DNA of 24,668 bases, from the IMG/VR virus record IMGVR_UViG_3300017770_000155, positions 1 through 24,668 of that record; one strand, 5' to 3'. Both the position numbers and the translations under genes were made by a program. Every line of letters starts with the position of its first letter. The stretch's first letter is position 1. Source of the DNA: a virus. The notes beneath the pieces are model-generated. The model ran no database searches and had not been told where the DNA came from. It was given only the letters and a program-made list of their open reading frames with translations. Shown here piece by piece: positions 6,452 to 11,641 of this stretch.

Positions 6452-6565
6452 TTATTCTCCTTCTTCTTTAATAATTTCACACCATTCTTTACATGATGAA
6501 CAGATGTAAAAGTCCCCTAACTCATGCGTAGATACTCCACAACATTCACTTAACTCTTCTTCCAT
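6452..6565 (-). CDS. zinc-ribbon-like miniprotein, 37 aa
   Basis: An ATG at 6565 follows GGAGAATGAA and opens 37 codons. The cysteines are arranged as C8-C9 and, 13 residues on, C22-x2-C25, with H14 and C29 nearby, which could hold one zinc ion. The start region (GGAGAATGAAATG) is identical to that of two other leftward genes. It may be a small nucleic-acid or protein-binding ribbon. Function unknown. Confidence 0.55.
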   Translation of the reverse strand: MEEELSECCGVSTHELGDFYICSSCKEWCEIIKEEGE

Positions 6566-6577
6566 TTCATTCTCCTT

Positions 6578-6847
6578 CTAGGCTATGGGGTTATCCCAAT
6601 CTGGGTTGATGATACACTCGTCCGACATTCCAAGCGGTTCTGGAACGTGGTCATAATACTCGGTCTTGTATTTTACTGGATAATTCCATTTAATCTCCAA
6701 GTCGGACAACAAACAATCTACAACATCCCACTCAGCTAAGGCGATTTTGGTTCGTATATCATCATCACCCCACTCAGCTTTGCATTTATAGAAGTAGTCT
6801 AATCTTTCGTCACACTGTTTAATTATTAATAATTCTGCTTCATTCAT
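6578..6847 (-). CDS. hypothetical protein, 89 aa
   Basis: An acidic protein with a helical N-terminal half (EAELLIIKQCDERLDYFYKC, TKIALAEWDVVDCLLSDLEI) and a Pro/Tyr-rich C-terminal half (YYDHVPEPLG...PDWDNPIA). Start chosen at the ATG behind GGAGAATGAA. Not recognised. Confidence 0.7.
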   Translation of the reverse strand: MNEAELLIIKQCDERLDYFYKCKAEWGDDDIRTKIALAEWDVVDCLLSDLEIKWNYPVKYKTEYYDHVPEPLGMSDECIINPDWDNPIA

Positions 6848-6848
6848 T

Positions 6849-7046
6849 TCATTCTCCTATCTCGTGGATTAAAACGTAACCACACTCGCCACAGGTAACT
6901 ACGTTGAAACCCTTACTTTGTATTTTGTGTAATAGTATAACTTGGTCGTGAAGATCGTAATTGTCACCCGTATCTTCACAGAATAAGTCTGGAAAGAAAC
7001 AAGGTTCTTCAGTGAATCCACAGTGTGGACAGGTTATGTCATTCAT
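6849..7046 (-). CDS. zinc-ribbon protein, 65 aa
   Basis: Two CxxC knuckles, CPHC (6-9) and CGEC (52-55), bracket a 42-residue acidic and aromatic insert, a classical zinc-ribbon layout. Each knuckle is followed by Gly (CGFT, CGYV). Strong Shine-Dalgarno AGGAGG before ATG. Small zinc ribbons in phages often contact host RNA polymerase or other nucleic-acid machines, but nothing here shows which. One base separates it from the downstream gene. Confidence 0.75.
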   Translation of the reverse strand: MNDITCPHCGFTEEPCFFPDLFCEDTGDNYDLHDQVILLHKIQSKGFNVVTCGECGYVLIHEIGE

Positions 7047-7056
7047 TTGTATCCTC

Positions 7057-7329
7057 CTATAAAGATTCTCTTATATCTTTAACATCTAATCCTTTTGACT
7101 CAAGGGAGTCCAACACGCTTACGGGTATCTCGAAAACACCATCGTAATCGATCAACTCTTTGCCCTCAAACCATAGACCACCGGTTTCATATATTCCGTT
7201 ACCAAGATTGTCGGCATCATCTGACACTAGCTCGAAATATCCACTGCCATTGTAATTGTATCCGATTGATAGCTCACAATCTGTGTTGTAATCTTTTACT
7301 TTTTCTTTCCATTCTCTACCATATTCCAT
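7057..7329 (-). CDS. hypothetical protein, 90 aa (start chosen at 7329)
   Basis: The frame is open back to an ATG at 7410 (117 aa), but the ATG at 7329 has the clear ribosome site (ACAGGAGA, about 7 bases away), matching the leader of the gene starting at 7868. The 27 extra residues (MKKPLPPYYLAVYRL...) differ in composition from the acidic body and may be a leader. The body is beta-rich (CELSIGYNYNGSGYFELVSDD, NGIYETGGLWFEGKELIDYD) and may bind a ligand, but no family is recognised. Confidence 0.65.
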   Translation of the reverse strand: MEYGREWKEKVKDYNTDCELSIGYNYNGSGYFELVSDDADNLGNGIYETGGLWFEGKELIDYDGVFEIPVSVLDSLESKGLDVKDIRESL

Positions 7330-7496
7330 TTTGTTTTCTCCTGTTTTAATTAAATTAGTAGCGGTTAACCTATACACCGCAAGGTAATAAGGCGGTAACG
7401 GCTTTTTCATACTGCGAAGTTGCCGGCACTCCGAGCCCCCGTCATTCCTTTATAATCCTCTCCTATGATCGCCTTAATAAAATCATAAGGGTATTG
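7330..7496 (-). other. leader / gap with coupled mini-frames
   Basis: 167 bases between two leftward genes. On the minus strand, a 12-codon frame (ATG at 7447, ending MTGARSAGNFAV) stops over the ATG at 7410, from which the reading frame runs without stop into the 7329 gene. The stretch is GC-richer than its neighbours and holds an ACCGC/GCGGT hairpin, a GGTTAACC palindrome (7363-7370) and a CCTTA/TAAGG hairpin (7472-7490). It may be a translated regulatory leader. No promoter is convincing. Confidence 0.35.
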
Positions 7497-7868
7497 TTAG
7501 TTGCTTACCTCATCGCAAAAGAATAAATCCTGCAAAGAATACTCGTTAGTGTCATGGTTAATACGTCTCAAGTAATCATCAAGTTTATTGGGGAATCTAT
7601 TATCCCCCCAAGCCTTGGCAATAACCTCTCCATCTACCACAATGGCAACGCATTTCATCCCTCTGCTGGTCACTCCACCATGCCAACCGCCTTTTTTGAC
7701 AGTTAGCCAGTATATCTCGCCCCTGTGCCTTCCCTTTGTATCAAGCCCGCAACAGTCATCAAGATCATCTTCATCCCAGTTAAACCATCTTGCACATACA
7801 TCACGAGCAAAACCCGATCCCATCCAAGCCGATTTGACGTCCCATTCTGCAAAATTTACAACACTCAT
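7497..7868 (-). CDS. hypothetical protein, 123 aa
   Basis: Rich in Trp, Asp and Gly (MSVVNFAEWDVKSAW, WFNWDEDDLDDCCG, KKGGWHGGVTSRG). The middle WLTVKKGGWHGG..SRGMKCVAIVVDGEVIAKAWG looks like a beta-sheet unit. Shine-Dalgarno ACAGGAGA before ATG. No family recognised; an enzyme or binding fold with conserved Trp/Gly turns is possible. Confidence 0.7.
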   Translation of the reverse strand: MSVVNFAEWDVKSAWMGSGFARDVCARWFNWDEDDLDDCCGLDTKGRHRGEIYWLTVKKGGWHGGVTSRGMKCVAIVVDGEVIAKAWGDNRFPNKLDDYLRRINHDTNEYSLQDLFFCDEVSN

Positions 7869-7894
7869 TTGCTTATCTCCTGTTTTAATATTGT

Positions 7895-7910
7895 GGGGAG
7901 TTGCCTCCCC
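7895..7910 (-). other. GC-rich stem-loop between two leftward genes
   Basis: A perfect 6-bp stem GGGGAG/CTCCCC with loop TTGC lies in the 50-base gap between the genes at 7919 and 7868. On the leftward transcript no T run follows, so simple termination is unlikely. An mRNA processing or stabilising hairpin fits better. It lies about 20 bases upstream of the ribosome site of the 7868 gene. Confidence 0.5.
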
Positions 7911-7918
7911 GTTTCGAT

Positions 7919-8104
7919 TTATTTGGTTTCAATGCCTAGTTTATTCGACAATTTTACTAGTGCGAGCCATTGATTTAGCATTCTTAGATGTTGCTCGCTA
8001 TTCTTTCCGAAGGTTTTTTCATAGCCTTCAGACCCTCTATAATAGCTATCTTCTTCGTGTCTAATTATTTCGATAATCTCTTCCGCTGTAATTTTTTTAC
8101 TCAT
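7919..8104 (-). CDS. hypothetical protein, 61 aa
   Basis: Helical, charged protein (KKITAEEIIEIIRHEEDSYY, SEQHLRMLNQWLALVKLSNKL). AAGGAGA ribosome site before ATG. It could be a small helical bundle. No family recognised. Confidence 0.7.
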   Translation of the reverse strand: MSKKITAEEIIEIIRHEEDSYYRGSEGYEKTFGKNSEQHLRMLNQWLALVKLSNKLGIETK

Positions 8105-8115
8105 TTGCTTTCTCC

Positions 8116-8559
8116 TTATTTAACTTTCCAATATGCTTCTACTCTGTGGCGATTGTTTCTATGAGTCCAGTCTTGCGGAACCCCATCCACAACAGCCAAT
8201 ACATGACCATTTATTGATACAACCCAATTCCCACTAGGGAATTCTTTACAGAAAGAGCTGATAGTCTTTGCTTTTTGATTTGGTTCTTTGTGCTTACCAC
8301 TCTCTTCGATCATCCTTTGATAACCACGAAATCGTGAGCTTCCATATTCAAAAGTTCGACTGTAATAAGCGAATAATTTACTGCTACTTGTTCCATCTTT
8401 ATTCACTCTATCACACTCTTTTCTTATGATGTTGTGTGCTTGACGATAATCAATTTCCTGTGCGTTTGCTAAAGCAAGTACCGCACAATCATTGTTCTCA
8501 CGAAAGGCTCTTGAGACTCGATCATTTATCCTACTAATTTTTGTCCGTTTGTTTTCCAT
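8116..8559 (-). CDS. papain-like / C39-like cysteine-protease-fold phage protein
   Basis: About 147 aa from the start chosen at 8559, which has GGAG 6 bases away; the ATG at 8571 has no ribosome site. Numbering from 8571, NDCAV (27-31) starts a helix followed by a region rich in Tyr/His, then TISSFCKEFPSGNWVVSINGH and HVLAVVDGVPQDW (123-135). Cys29, His123 and Asp134 have the order and setting of a papain-fold Cys-His-Asp triad, as in small phage relatives of C39/transglutaminase-like proteins. It might cleave host proteins early in infection or be an inactive binder. It is the first gene of the leftward block next to the control region, a usual place for host-takeover genes. Confidence 0.65.
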   Translation of the reverse strand: MENKRTKISRINDRVSRAFRENNDCAVLALANAQEIDYRQAHNIIRKECDRVNKDGTSSSKLFAYYSRTFEYGSSRFRGYQRMIEESGKHKEPNQKAKTISSFCKEFPSGNWVVSINGHVLAVVDGVPQDWTHRNNRHRVEAYWKVK

Positions 8560-8584
8560 TTCATTCTCCATTGAGTTAAAGTGT

Positions 8585-8696
8585 AACTACCACTAGCATT
8601 TGGTTGATATCAACAGTCGCTTTCGCAACCTACTTCAAGGCTCACACCATCCCTGCATCGCTCAAAAATTGCACCATCGAAGCTTGTGTGGTAGTT
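8585..8696 (-). ncRNA. candidate structured 5' leader RNA of the leftward block
   Basis: A perfect 9-bp inverted repeat (AACTACCAC at 8585-8593, GTGGTAGTT at 8688-8696) closes a 112-base domain. Inside, on the minus strand, is GTTGC-GAAA-GCGAC (8629-8616), a 5-bp stem with one G-U pair and a GNRA-type tetraloop, and a perfect 12-bp palindrome GTTGATATCAAC (8603-8614). The domain ends about 25 bases upstream of the first leftward gene, so it would lie in its 5' UTR. It matches no riboswitch that I recognise. It could equally be DNA structure of an origin. Confidence 0.4.
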
Positions 8697-8714
8697 GTTT
8701 TATTCTTTGTTCCG

Positions 8715-8841
8715 ATCAGCTGTCCACTAGGTTAACCTGCCTGCTGATTCGCAACTAGCCGAGTTGCCTCGATTGAGGGGTCTGACGCTAGTCGTCCACA
8801 TCCGTTGGATTGGGGTCGACTGTTTAGTTGTGTCGCTCAAC
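8715..8841. repeat. cluster of short inverted repeats (hairpin-dense, GC-richer DNA)
   Basis: Six dyads follow each other in 127 bases. They are ATCAGC/GCTGAT (8715-8720, 8743-8748) enclosing the palindrome AGGTTAACCT (8729-8738), GCAACT-AGCCG-AGTTGC (8751-8767), CCTC-GATT-GAGG (8767-8778), GACG/CGTC (8784-8796), ATCC-GTT-GGAT (8800-8810) and GTTG/CAAC (8827-8841). None has a T run, so they are not terminators. Such density suits a structured RNA, a packaging or recombination site, or an origin of single-strand type. Confidence 0.55.
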
Positions 8842-9075
8842 GCCATCACGGCTCGTCCCTAATCACAATCGCATCTCCGCTCGTCCCACTGCTCCCGTAG
8901 TCGTGGTAACTTCATGTGCCTCATCGGGCAATGTGTGAGCCTTTCACCATCGCTCACTCGCTCAACCAGTCGGCTTATTGGGCTGTCGTGTTCCCTGCGA
9001 ACAAATACAAAGATACACGAATCACCGCTGATTTGAATCATTAATTTTGAATAACTGATCCTGAAAAATGAAACT
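8842..9075. other. gene-free stretch of the control region
   Basis: No gene is supported. The sequence is GC-richer to about 9000 and then becomes AT-rich. It holds a 9-bp direct repeat GCTCGTCCC (8851-8859 and 8879-8887) and repeated TCGCTC words. A 60-codon minus-strand frame (8859-9041) lacks a ribosome site and its product has an unnatural Arg/Cys-rich end, so I do not call it. Confidence 0.5.
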
Positions 9076-9126
9076 TTTTACACCACAATATATGGTATGG
9101 CTACAATTTTGTACCACAAGATATGG
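9076..9126. repeat. twin 20-bp direct repeats upstream of the rightward promoter
   Basis: Positions 9076-9095 and 9107-9126 share the pattern TTTTRYACCACAAKATATGG, with 17 of 20 bases identical and starts 31 bp apart (about three helical turns). The second copy ends 2 bases before the TTGACA box at 9129, where an activator or repressor would touch RNA polymerase. They are not palindromic. Probable protein-binding sites. Confidence 0.6.
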
Positions 9127-9128
9127 GA

Positions 9129-9157
9129 TTGACATCAATCGATGGATATATATCGAA
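9129..9157 (+). promoter_or_regulatory. candidate rightward promoter overlapped by an ATCG-pair site
   Basis: A perfect TTGACA (9129-9134) is followed after 16-18 bases by a weak -10 (TATCGA/TCGAAT, 9151-9157) that coincides with the second half of the first 14-bp element pair (9137-9156). Twin repeats abut the -35 box on the upstream side. It would drive the 41-codon ORF at 9188. A protein bound to the pair would block the promoter, so this looks like a regulated switch. The -10 is poor, which fits a promoter needing an activator. Confidence 0.45.
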
Positions 9158-9324
9158 TAGCCCTAAAACGCACGAGGATGCTCTGTAATGGACGAACGTT
9201 TCTCAATGACTCATGTTACCTTGGAAAATGCTCAAAGCATAGAGACAATCCTCATAGGGAATAACACCAATCGATATAAAAATATCGAAGGCATATTTGT
9301 ACCTAATCGATAAGAACATATCGA
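9137..9324. repeat. three isolated pairs of the 14-bp ATCG element
   Basis: Three sites, 9137-9156, 9269-9288 and 9305-9324, have the form AATCGAT-N7-TATCGA, with ATCG cores exactly 14 bp apart. Seen as dyads they read TCGAT-N8-ATCGA, the geometry of a dimeric repressor operator, and N7 is A/T-rich. The first lies over the promoter at 9129; the second and third lie in the 3' part of the small ORF at 9188-9313. The same unit recurs in tandem further right. Confidence 0.75.
9188..9313 (+). CDS. small protein of the control region, 41 aa
   Basis: A 41-codon frame begins at ATG 9188, 10 bases after GAGG (9174-9177), and about 25 bases after the start point expected from the TTGACA promoter at 9129. 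The product (MDERFSMTHVTLENAQSIET, then ILIGNNTNRYKNIEG and IFVPNR) has ordinary composition with no obvious motif. Two ATCG pairs lie within it. The GAGGAT around the ribosome site can pair with ATCCTC (9248-9253), flanked by CCCTA/TAGGG, which might hide the start. It could be a small regulator of the switch, or the frame may be chance. Confidence 0.45.
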   Translation: MDERFSMTHVTLENAQSIETILIGNNTNRYKNIEGIFVPNR

Positions 9325-9351
9325 ATCCCTACGCACGCACGCACGGGCAGT

Positions 9352-9463
9352 TATCGTACCAAGGATATCGATAAAGGCGAATCGATTGCGGTTAATCGAT
9401 AAAAGTATATCGAGAAAAGAATATCGGTAAAAAGATATCGATAGTTAAATAGCGAATCGAAAA
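9352..9463. repeat. tandem 14-bp ATCG iteron array (7 clear copies plus 1 degenerate)
   Basis: From 9352 the sequence divides into consecutive 14-base units starting at 9352, 9366, 9380, 9394, 9408, 9422 and 9436, each beginning (T/A)ATCG, with a weak eighth at 9450 (TAGCG). The consensus is WATCGATAAAAGNA. ATCG cores fall every 14 bp without exception. This is the layout of replication-initiator iterons, or of cooperative operators. The array is followed by A8/T8 runs and an AT-rich tract, the usual company of an origin, and sits at the divergence point of the two gene arms. Confidence 0.8.
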
Positions 9464-9533
9464 AAAAGTTTTGGGCGGGGCATTTTTTTTGAGGCATCAT
9501 CGGAACTCAAATAAATTTTATATATATATATTA
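9460..9533. other. A8/T8 tracts and AT-rich tract, candidate DNA-unwinding element
   Basis: Eight A (9460-9467) and eight T (9483-9490) flank a G-rich spacer (TTTTGGGCGGGGCA). Then comes an almost pure A/T run with TATATATATA (9508-9533). It adjoins the iteron array, as melting regions do in iteron origins. The A8/T8 pair could also fold as a weak hairpin on either strand, but the stem is only A-T. Confidence 0.45.
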
Positions 9534-9562
9534 GACCTCCATCAAACTTTTAGAAATTTCAG

Positions 9563-9591
9563 TTGACGATTACCTTAGTTAATATATTTTA
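9563..9591 (+). promoter_or_regulatory. candidate late promoter ahead of the small terminase
   Basis: TTGACG at 9563-9568, then after 11 bases counted from TTGAC the string TTAATATATTT (9579-9589), giving a TATTTT-type -10. The same TTGAC-N11-TTAATATATTT occurs at 11642-11668. It lies just before the first late gene, whose short leader has only a weak AAAGAG ribosome site. Confidence 0.5.
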
Positions 9592-9597
9592 AAGAGT

Positions 9598-9936
9598 ATG
9601 AATGACACGCAAAGTATATACGACAGTTTGAAACAAGCAGACAACAAGCAGTTGTGGGTGATCGCAAAGGAACTTGCGGAGTCCCGTAAAAAAAATTTAA
9701 AACCTAAAGAGGATTCTATTGCTGTTGATCTTGATGACAAGGAGGCTCTTCGTCAGAGAGTTATGGAGCATTTGTTTGCTGAGAGCAAGAAAGGCAACGC
9801 ACAAGCATCAGACAAGCTCGCAAGGATAGCAGGATTGGGGGAGACTGAACAGGATATTGTTATTGAGATTGTTAATTATAATCCACCGAAGAAGAAAGCG
9901 GTAAGGAGGAAAGCAAAATCGACTACGACGAAATGA
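9598..9936 (+). CDS. terminase small subunit (probable)
   Basis: 112 aa, of a size usual for small terminases, in the first late position two genes before the large terminase. The N-terminal helix region (SIYDSLKQADNKQLWVIAKE) is followed by KEALRQRVMEHLFAESKKGNAQASDKLARIAGL (49-81), a helical pattern common in phage small subunits that bind the packaging start. The end is very basic (PPKKKAVRRKAKSTTTK), suited to DNA contact. The role would be to recognise viral DNA and regulate the large subunit. Identification rests on gene order and this pattern; no exact family match is claimed. Confidence 0.7.
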   Translation: MNDTQSIYDSLKQADNKQLWVIAKELAESRKKNLKPKEDSIAVDLDDKEALRQRVMEHLFAESKKGNAQASDKLARIAGLGETEQDIVIEIVNYNPPKKKAVRRKAKSTTTK

Positions 9937-10097
9937 TAGAAATTATAGCGAACTTAAGTTATTGCGAATGTAATGACTGTCATAATTATTTCTTTGTGTA
10001 TGATTTACCCCTAGGAATAAATGACCCAAGCTATTGTCCGTACTGTGGAATTGATTTTACATTTATTGATGAGAAGGAGGATATAGAAGATGTATAG
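9933..10097 (+). CDS. Cys-rich zinc-ribbon-like miniprotein A, 54 aa
   Basis: An ATG at 9933 overlaps the small terminase stop (ATGA). Cysteines lie as C11-x-C13-x2-C16 and C35-x2-C38, a ribbon with an 18-residue loop between the knuckles, then an acidic tail. No ribosome site stands just before the ATG. A perfect GGAGG (9905-9909) is 8 bases before an in-frame ATC at 9918, which would add KIDYDE-like residues; an unusual AUC start is therefore possible. Otherwise termination-reinitiation at ATGA would serve. Function unknown. Confidence 0.65.
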   Translation: MIEIIANLSYCECNDCHNYFFVYDLPLGINDPSYCPYCGIDFTFIDEKEDIEDV

Positions 10098-10239
10098 CTG
10101 TTATGAGTGTTGTTGCTTGGACTCTATAGATAATCCTATTATTGGGATAGAGGATATGCATGGTGTAGTATCTGAATGGATATGTAGCGAATGTTACGCA
10201 GCAGGGTTACCAGATGAAAATTCGTATTCCGACGATTGA
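10090..10239 (+). CDS. Cys-rich zinc-ribbon-like miniprotein B, 49 aa
   Basis: An ATG at 10090 has AAGGAGG 10 bases upstream and opens 49 codons. Cysteines C4, C7, C8, C9 and C32-x2-C35 form two knuckles separated by about 23 residues, similar in design to miniprotein A. Its end overlaps the large terminase start by 26 bases, so it is likely coupled to it. Acidic overall. Its role is unknown; the place between terminase subunits invites a packaging role, but small host-directed genes also settle there. Confidence 0.65.
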   Translation: MYSCYECCCLDSIDNPIIGIEDMHGVVSEWICSECYAAGLPDENSYSDD

Positions 10240-11626
10240 GCCTAGAGATTACCAAGTACCATTTTTAAAAGCATTTGATGCAGGTAAGCAATATTCTGTT
10301 ATCTCATGGCATCGTCGTGCAGGTAAGGATGTTACTAGCTTTAACGCACTTGTGAAAAGGGCTATGCAGAGTGCGGGTAACTATTACTATCTATTCCCTA
10401 CGAGAGCTTGGGCACAACGTGCATTGTGGGACAACATTTGCGAATGGGCGGGGGGGAGAAAACTAATTGACCTTCTATGCCCACCTGAAATAGTTAGACG
10501 AAAGAACAATAGTGATTTTTTCTTGGATTTGATTAATGGTTCAAGAATTAAGATTGATGGAACAGATAACCTAAATTTTGTAGGACAGGGAGGTAGTGGT
10601 TATGTATTGTCGGAGTTCTCATTGCATAAAGAAGAAGTGTCAGGCTTTCTGGCTCCTATTCTTACAGAAGGTTCTGCATTTGTTGTTTTCAATGGCACAC
10701 TGCGTGGAAAGTCGAATCATCTATGGAGACTGTACGAAAATAACAAAGATCGTAAGGATTGGTTTACTCAGTGGTACACCCTTGAGGACACCAAGACTGC
10801 TTACTGGGTTGGGGATGGCGTATCAATTAATCCTGAACTGGCTGGAAAGATTAATCCGTATGACGGCAAAAAATTTAAAAACATTCAAGATGATGTAGAT
10901 AGCGGGATAATATCCTATGCAATGGCAAGGCAGGAGTATTTGAATGAGGCTGTATCTCAAGTTGAAAATAGTTATTATGGTCACGAGCTTGAACTATTAC
11001 GCAGCGAGGGTCGTTTCGGAAATTATGCAACCAATGGGACAGTTTATACCTTCTGGGACTTGGGTACTTCTGACGCTACTTCTATTGTCTTTGCACAAAT
11101 TAATAATGGTGTTGCAACGATTATTGACTATCACGAGTCTACGGGAAAGAAGATCGAGGACTATGCTGTAGTTGTTAATAGCAGAAACTACAATTATGGC
11201 GGACACTACGCCCCCCATGATGTATCTAAGCGTATGTTGTTCGGTGATCTAGTAACCAGAGCCAAAGAGGTGGGTATAGACTTTAGAAGAGTTCCAAAGA
11301 CTAACTCAGTATTAGAAGATATTGAGATATGTCGTAGATCTTTGAGAACATTGAGGATGCATACTAGGTGTCAAGATCTTATGGAGCACTTAGATTCTTA
11401 CAGAGAAAGCAACAGTGGCAAACCTGTTCACGATGCACACTCACATGGAGCAGATGCTTTTCGTACTATGGTGATGGCGATGCATTTGAATTTAGTTAAT
11501 CCGTACTTGTCACCTTCATATTCCATAAACTTACCCAGCAGCGTTGGTGACGCTGAAGATTATGCTATGGATAATTGGCAGGAAGAAGATAATCAAAGAC
11601 CTTTATGGGAAAGATTTAGATTATAA
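10214..11626 (+). CDS. terL: terminase large subunit
   Basis: 470 aa. The N-terminal ATPase has the deviant Walker A SWHRRAGKD (31-39), a typical terminase HRRAGKD box, and Walker B with catalytic Glu in VLSEF (131-135), then a coupling segment FNGTLRG (159-165). The C-terminal RNase-H-like nuclease shows TFWDLGTSD (279-287), with D282 as first acid, D305 in IIDYHE, and the final HDAHSHGADAFR (406-417). It pumps DNA into the procapsid through the portal and cuts the concatemer. The RBS lies inside miniprotein B, and the start is at 10214. Confidence 0.93.
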   Translation: MKIRIPTIEPRDYQVPFLKAFDAGKQYSVISWHRRAGKDVTSFNALVKRAMQSAGNYYYLFPTRAWAQRALWDNICEWAGGRKLIDLLCPPEIVRRKNNSDFFLDLINGSRIKIDGTDNLNFVGQGGSGYVLSEFSLHKEEVSGFLAPILTEGSAFVVFNGTLRGKSNHLWRLYENNKDRKDWFTQWYTLEDTKTAYWVGDGVSINPELAGKINPYDGKKFKNIQDDVDSGIISYAMARQEYLNEAVSQVENSYYGHELELLRSEGRFGNYATNGTVYTFWDLGTSDATSIVFAQINNGVATIIDYHESTGKKIEDYAVVVNSRNYNYGGHYAPHDVSKRMLFGDLVTRAKEVGIDFRRVPKTNSVLEDIEICRRSLRTLRMHTRCQDLMEHLDSYRESNSGKPVHDAHSHGADAFRTMVMAMHLNLVNPYLSPSYSINLPSSVGDAEDYAMDNWQEEDNQRPLWERFRL

Positions 11627-11641
11627 ACTTTAGAAAAGTCA

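Noticed and set aside
7588-8064. 158-codon plus-strand frame
   Set aside because: It is antisense to two coding frames with good ribosome sites; its Ser/Pro/Leu-rich composition is that of a shadow frame.
8700-8850. tRNA gene in the hairpin cluster
   Set aside because: No arrangement of the stems gives a cloverleaf with a TTC-type T loop and an anticodon arm on either strand.
8859-9041. 60-codon minus-strand frame in the control region
   Set aside because: There is no ribosome site before its ATG, the composition differs from true genes (Arg/Cys-rich end), and it overlaps the GC-rich repeats.
9331-9344. ACGC short tandem repeat
   Set aside because: Only about three units; it could be chance and shows no link to the 14-bp array.
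9352-9463. ATCG array as a CRISPR array
   Set aside because: The units are contiguous 14-mers without spacers, so this is an iteron-type repeat.
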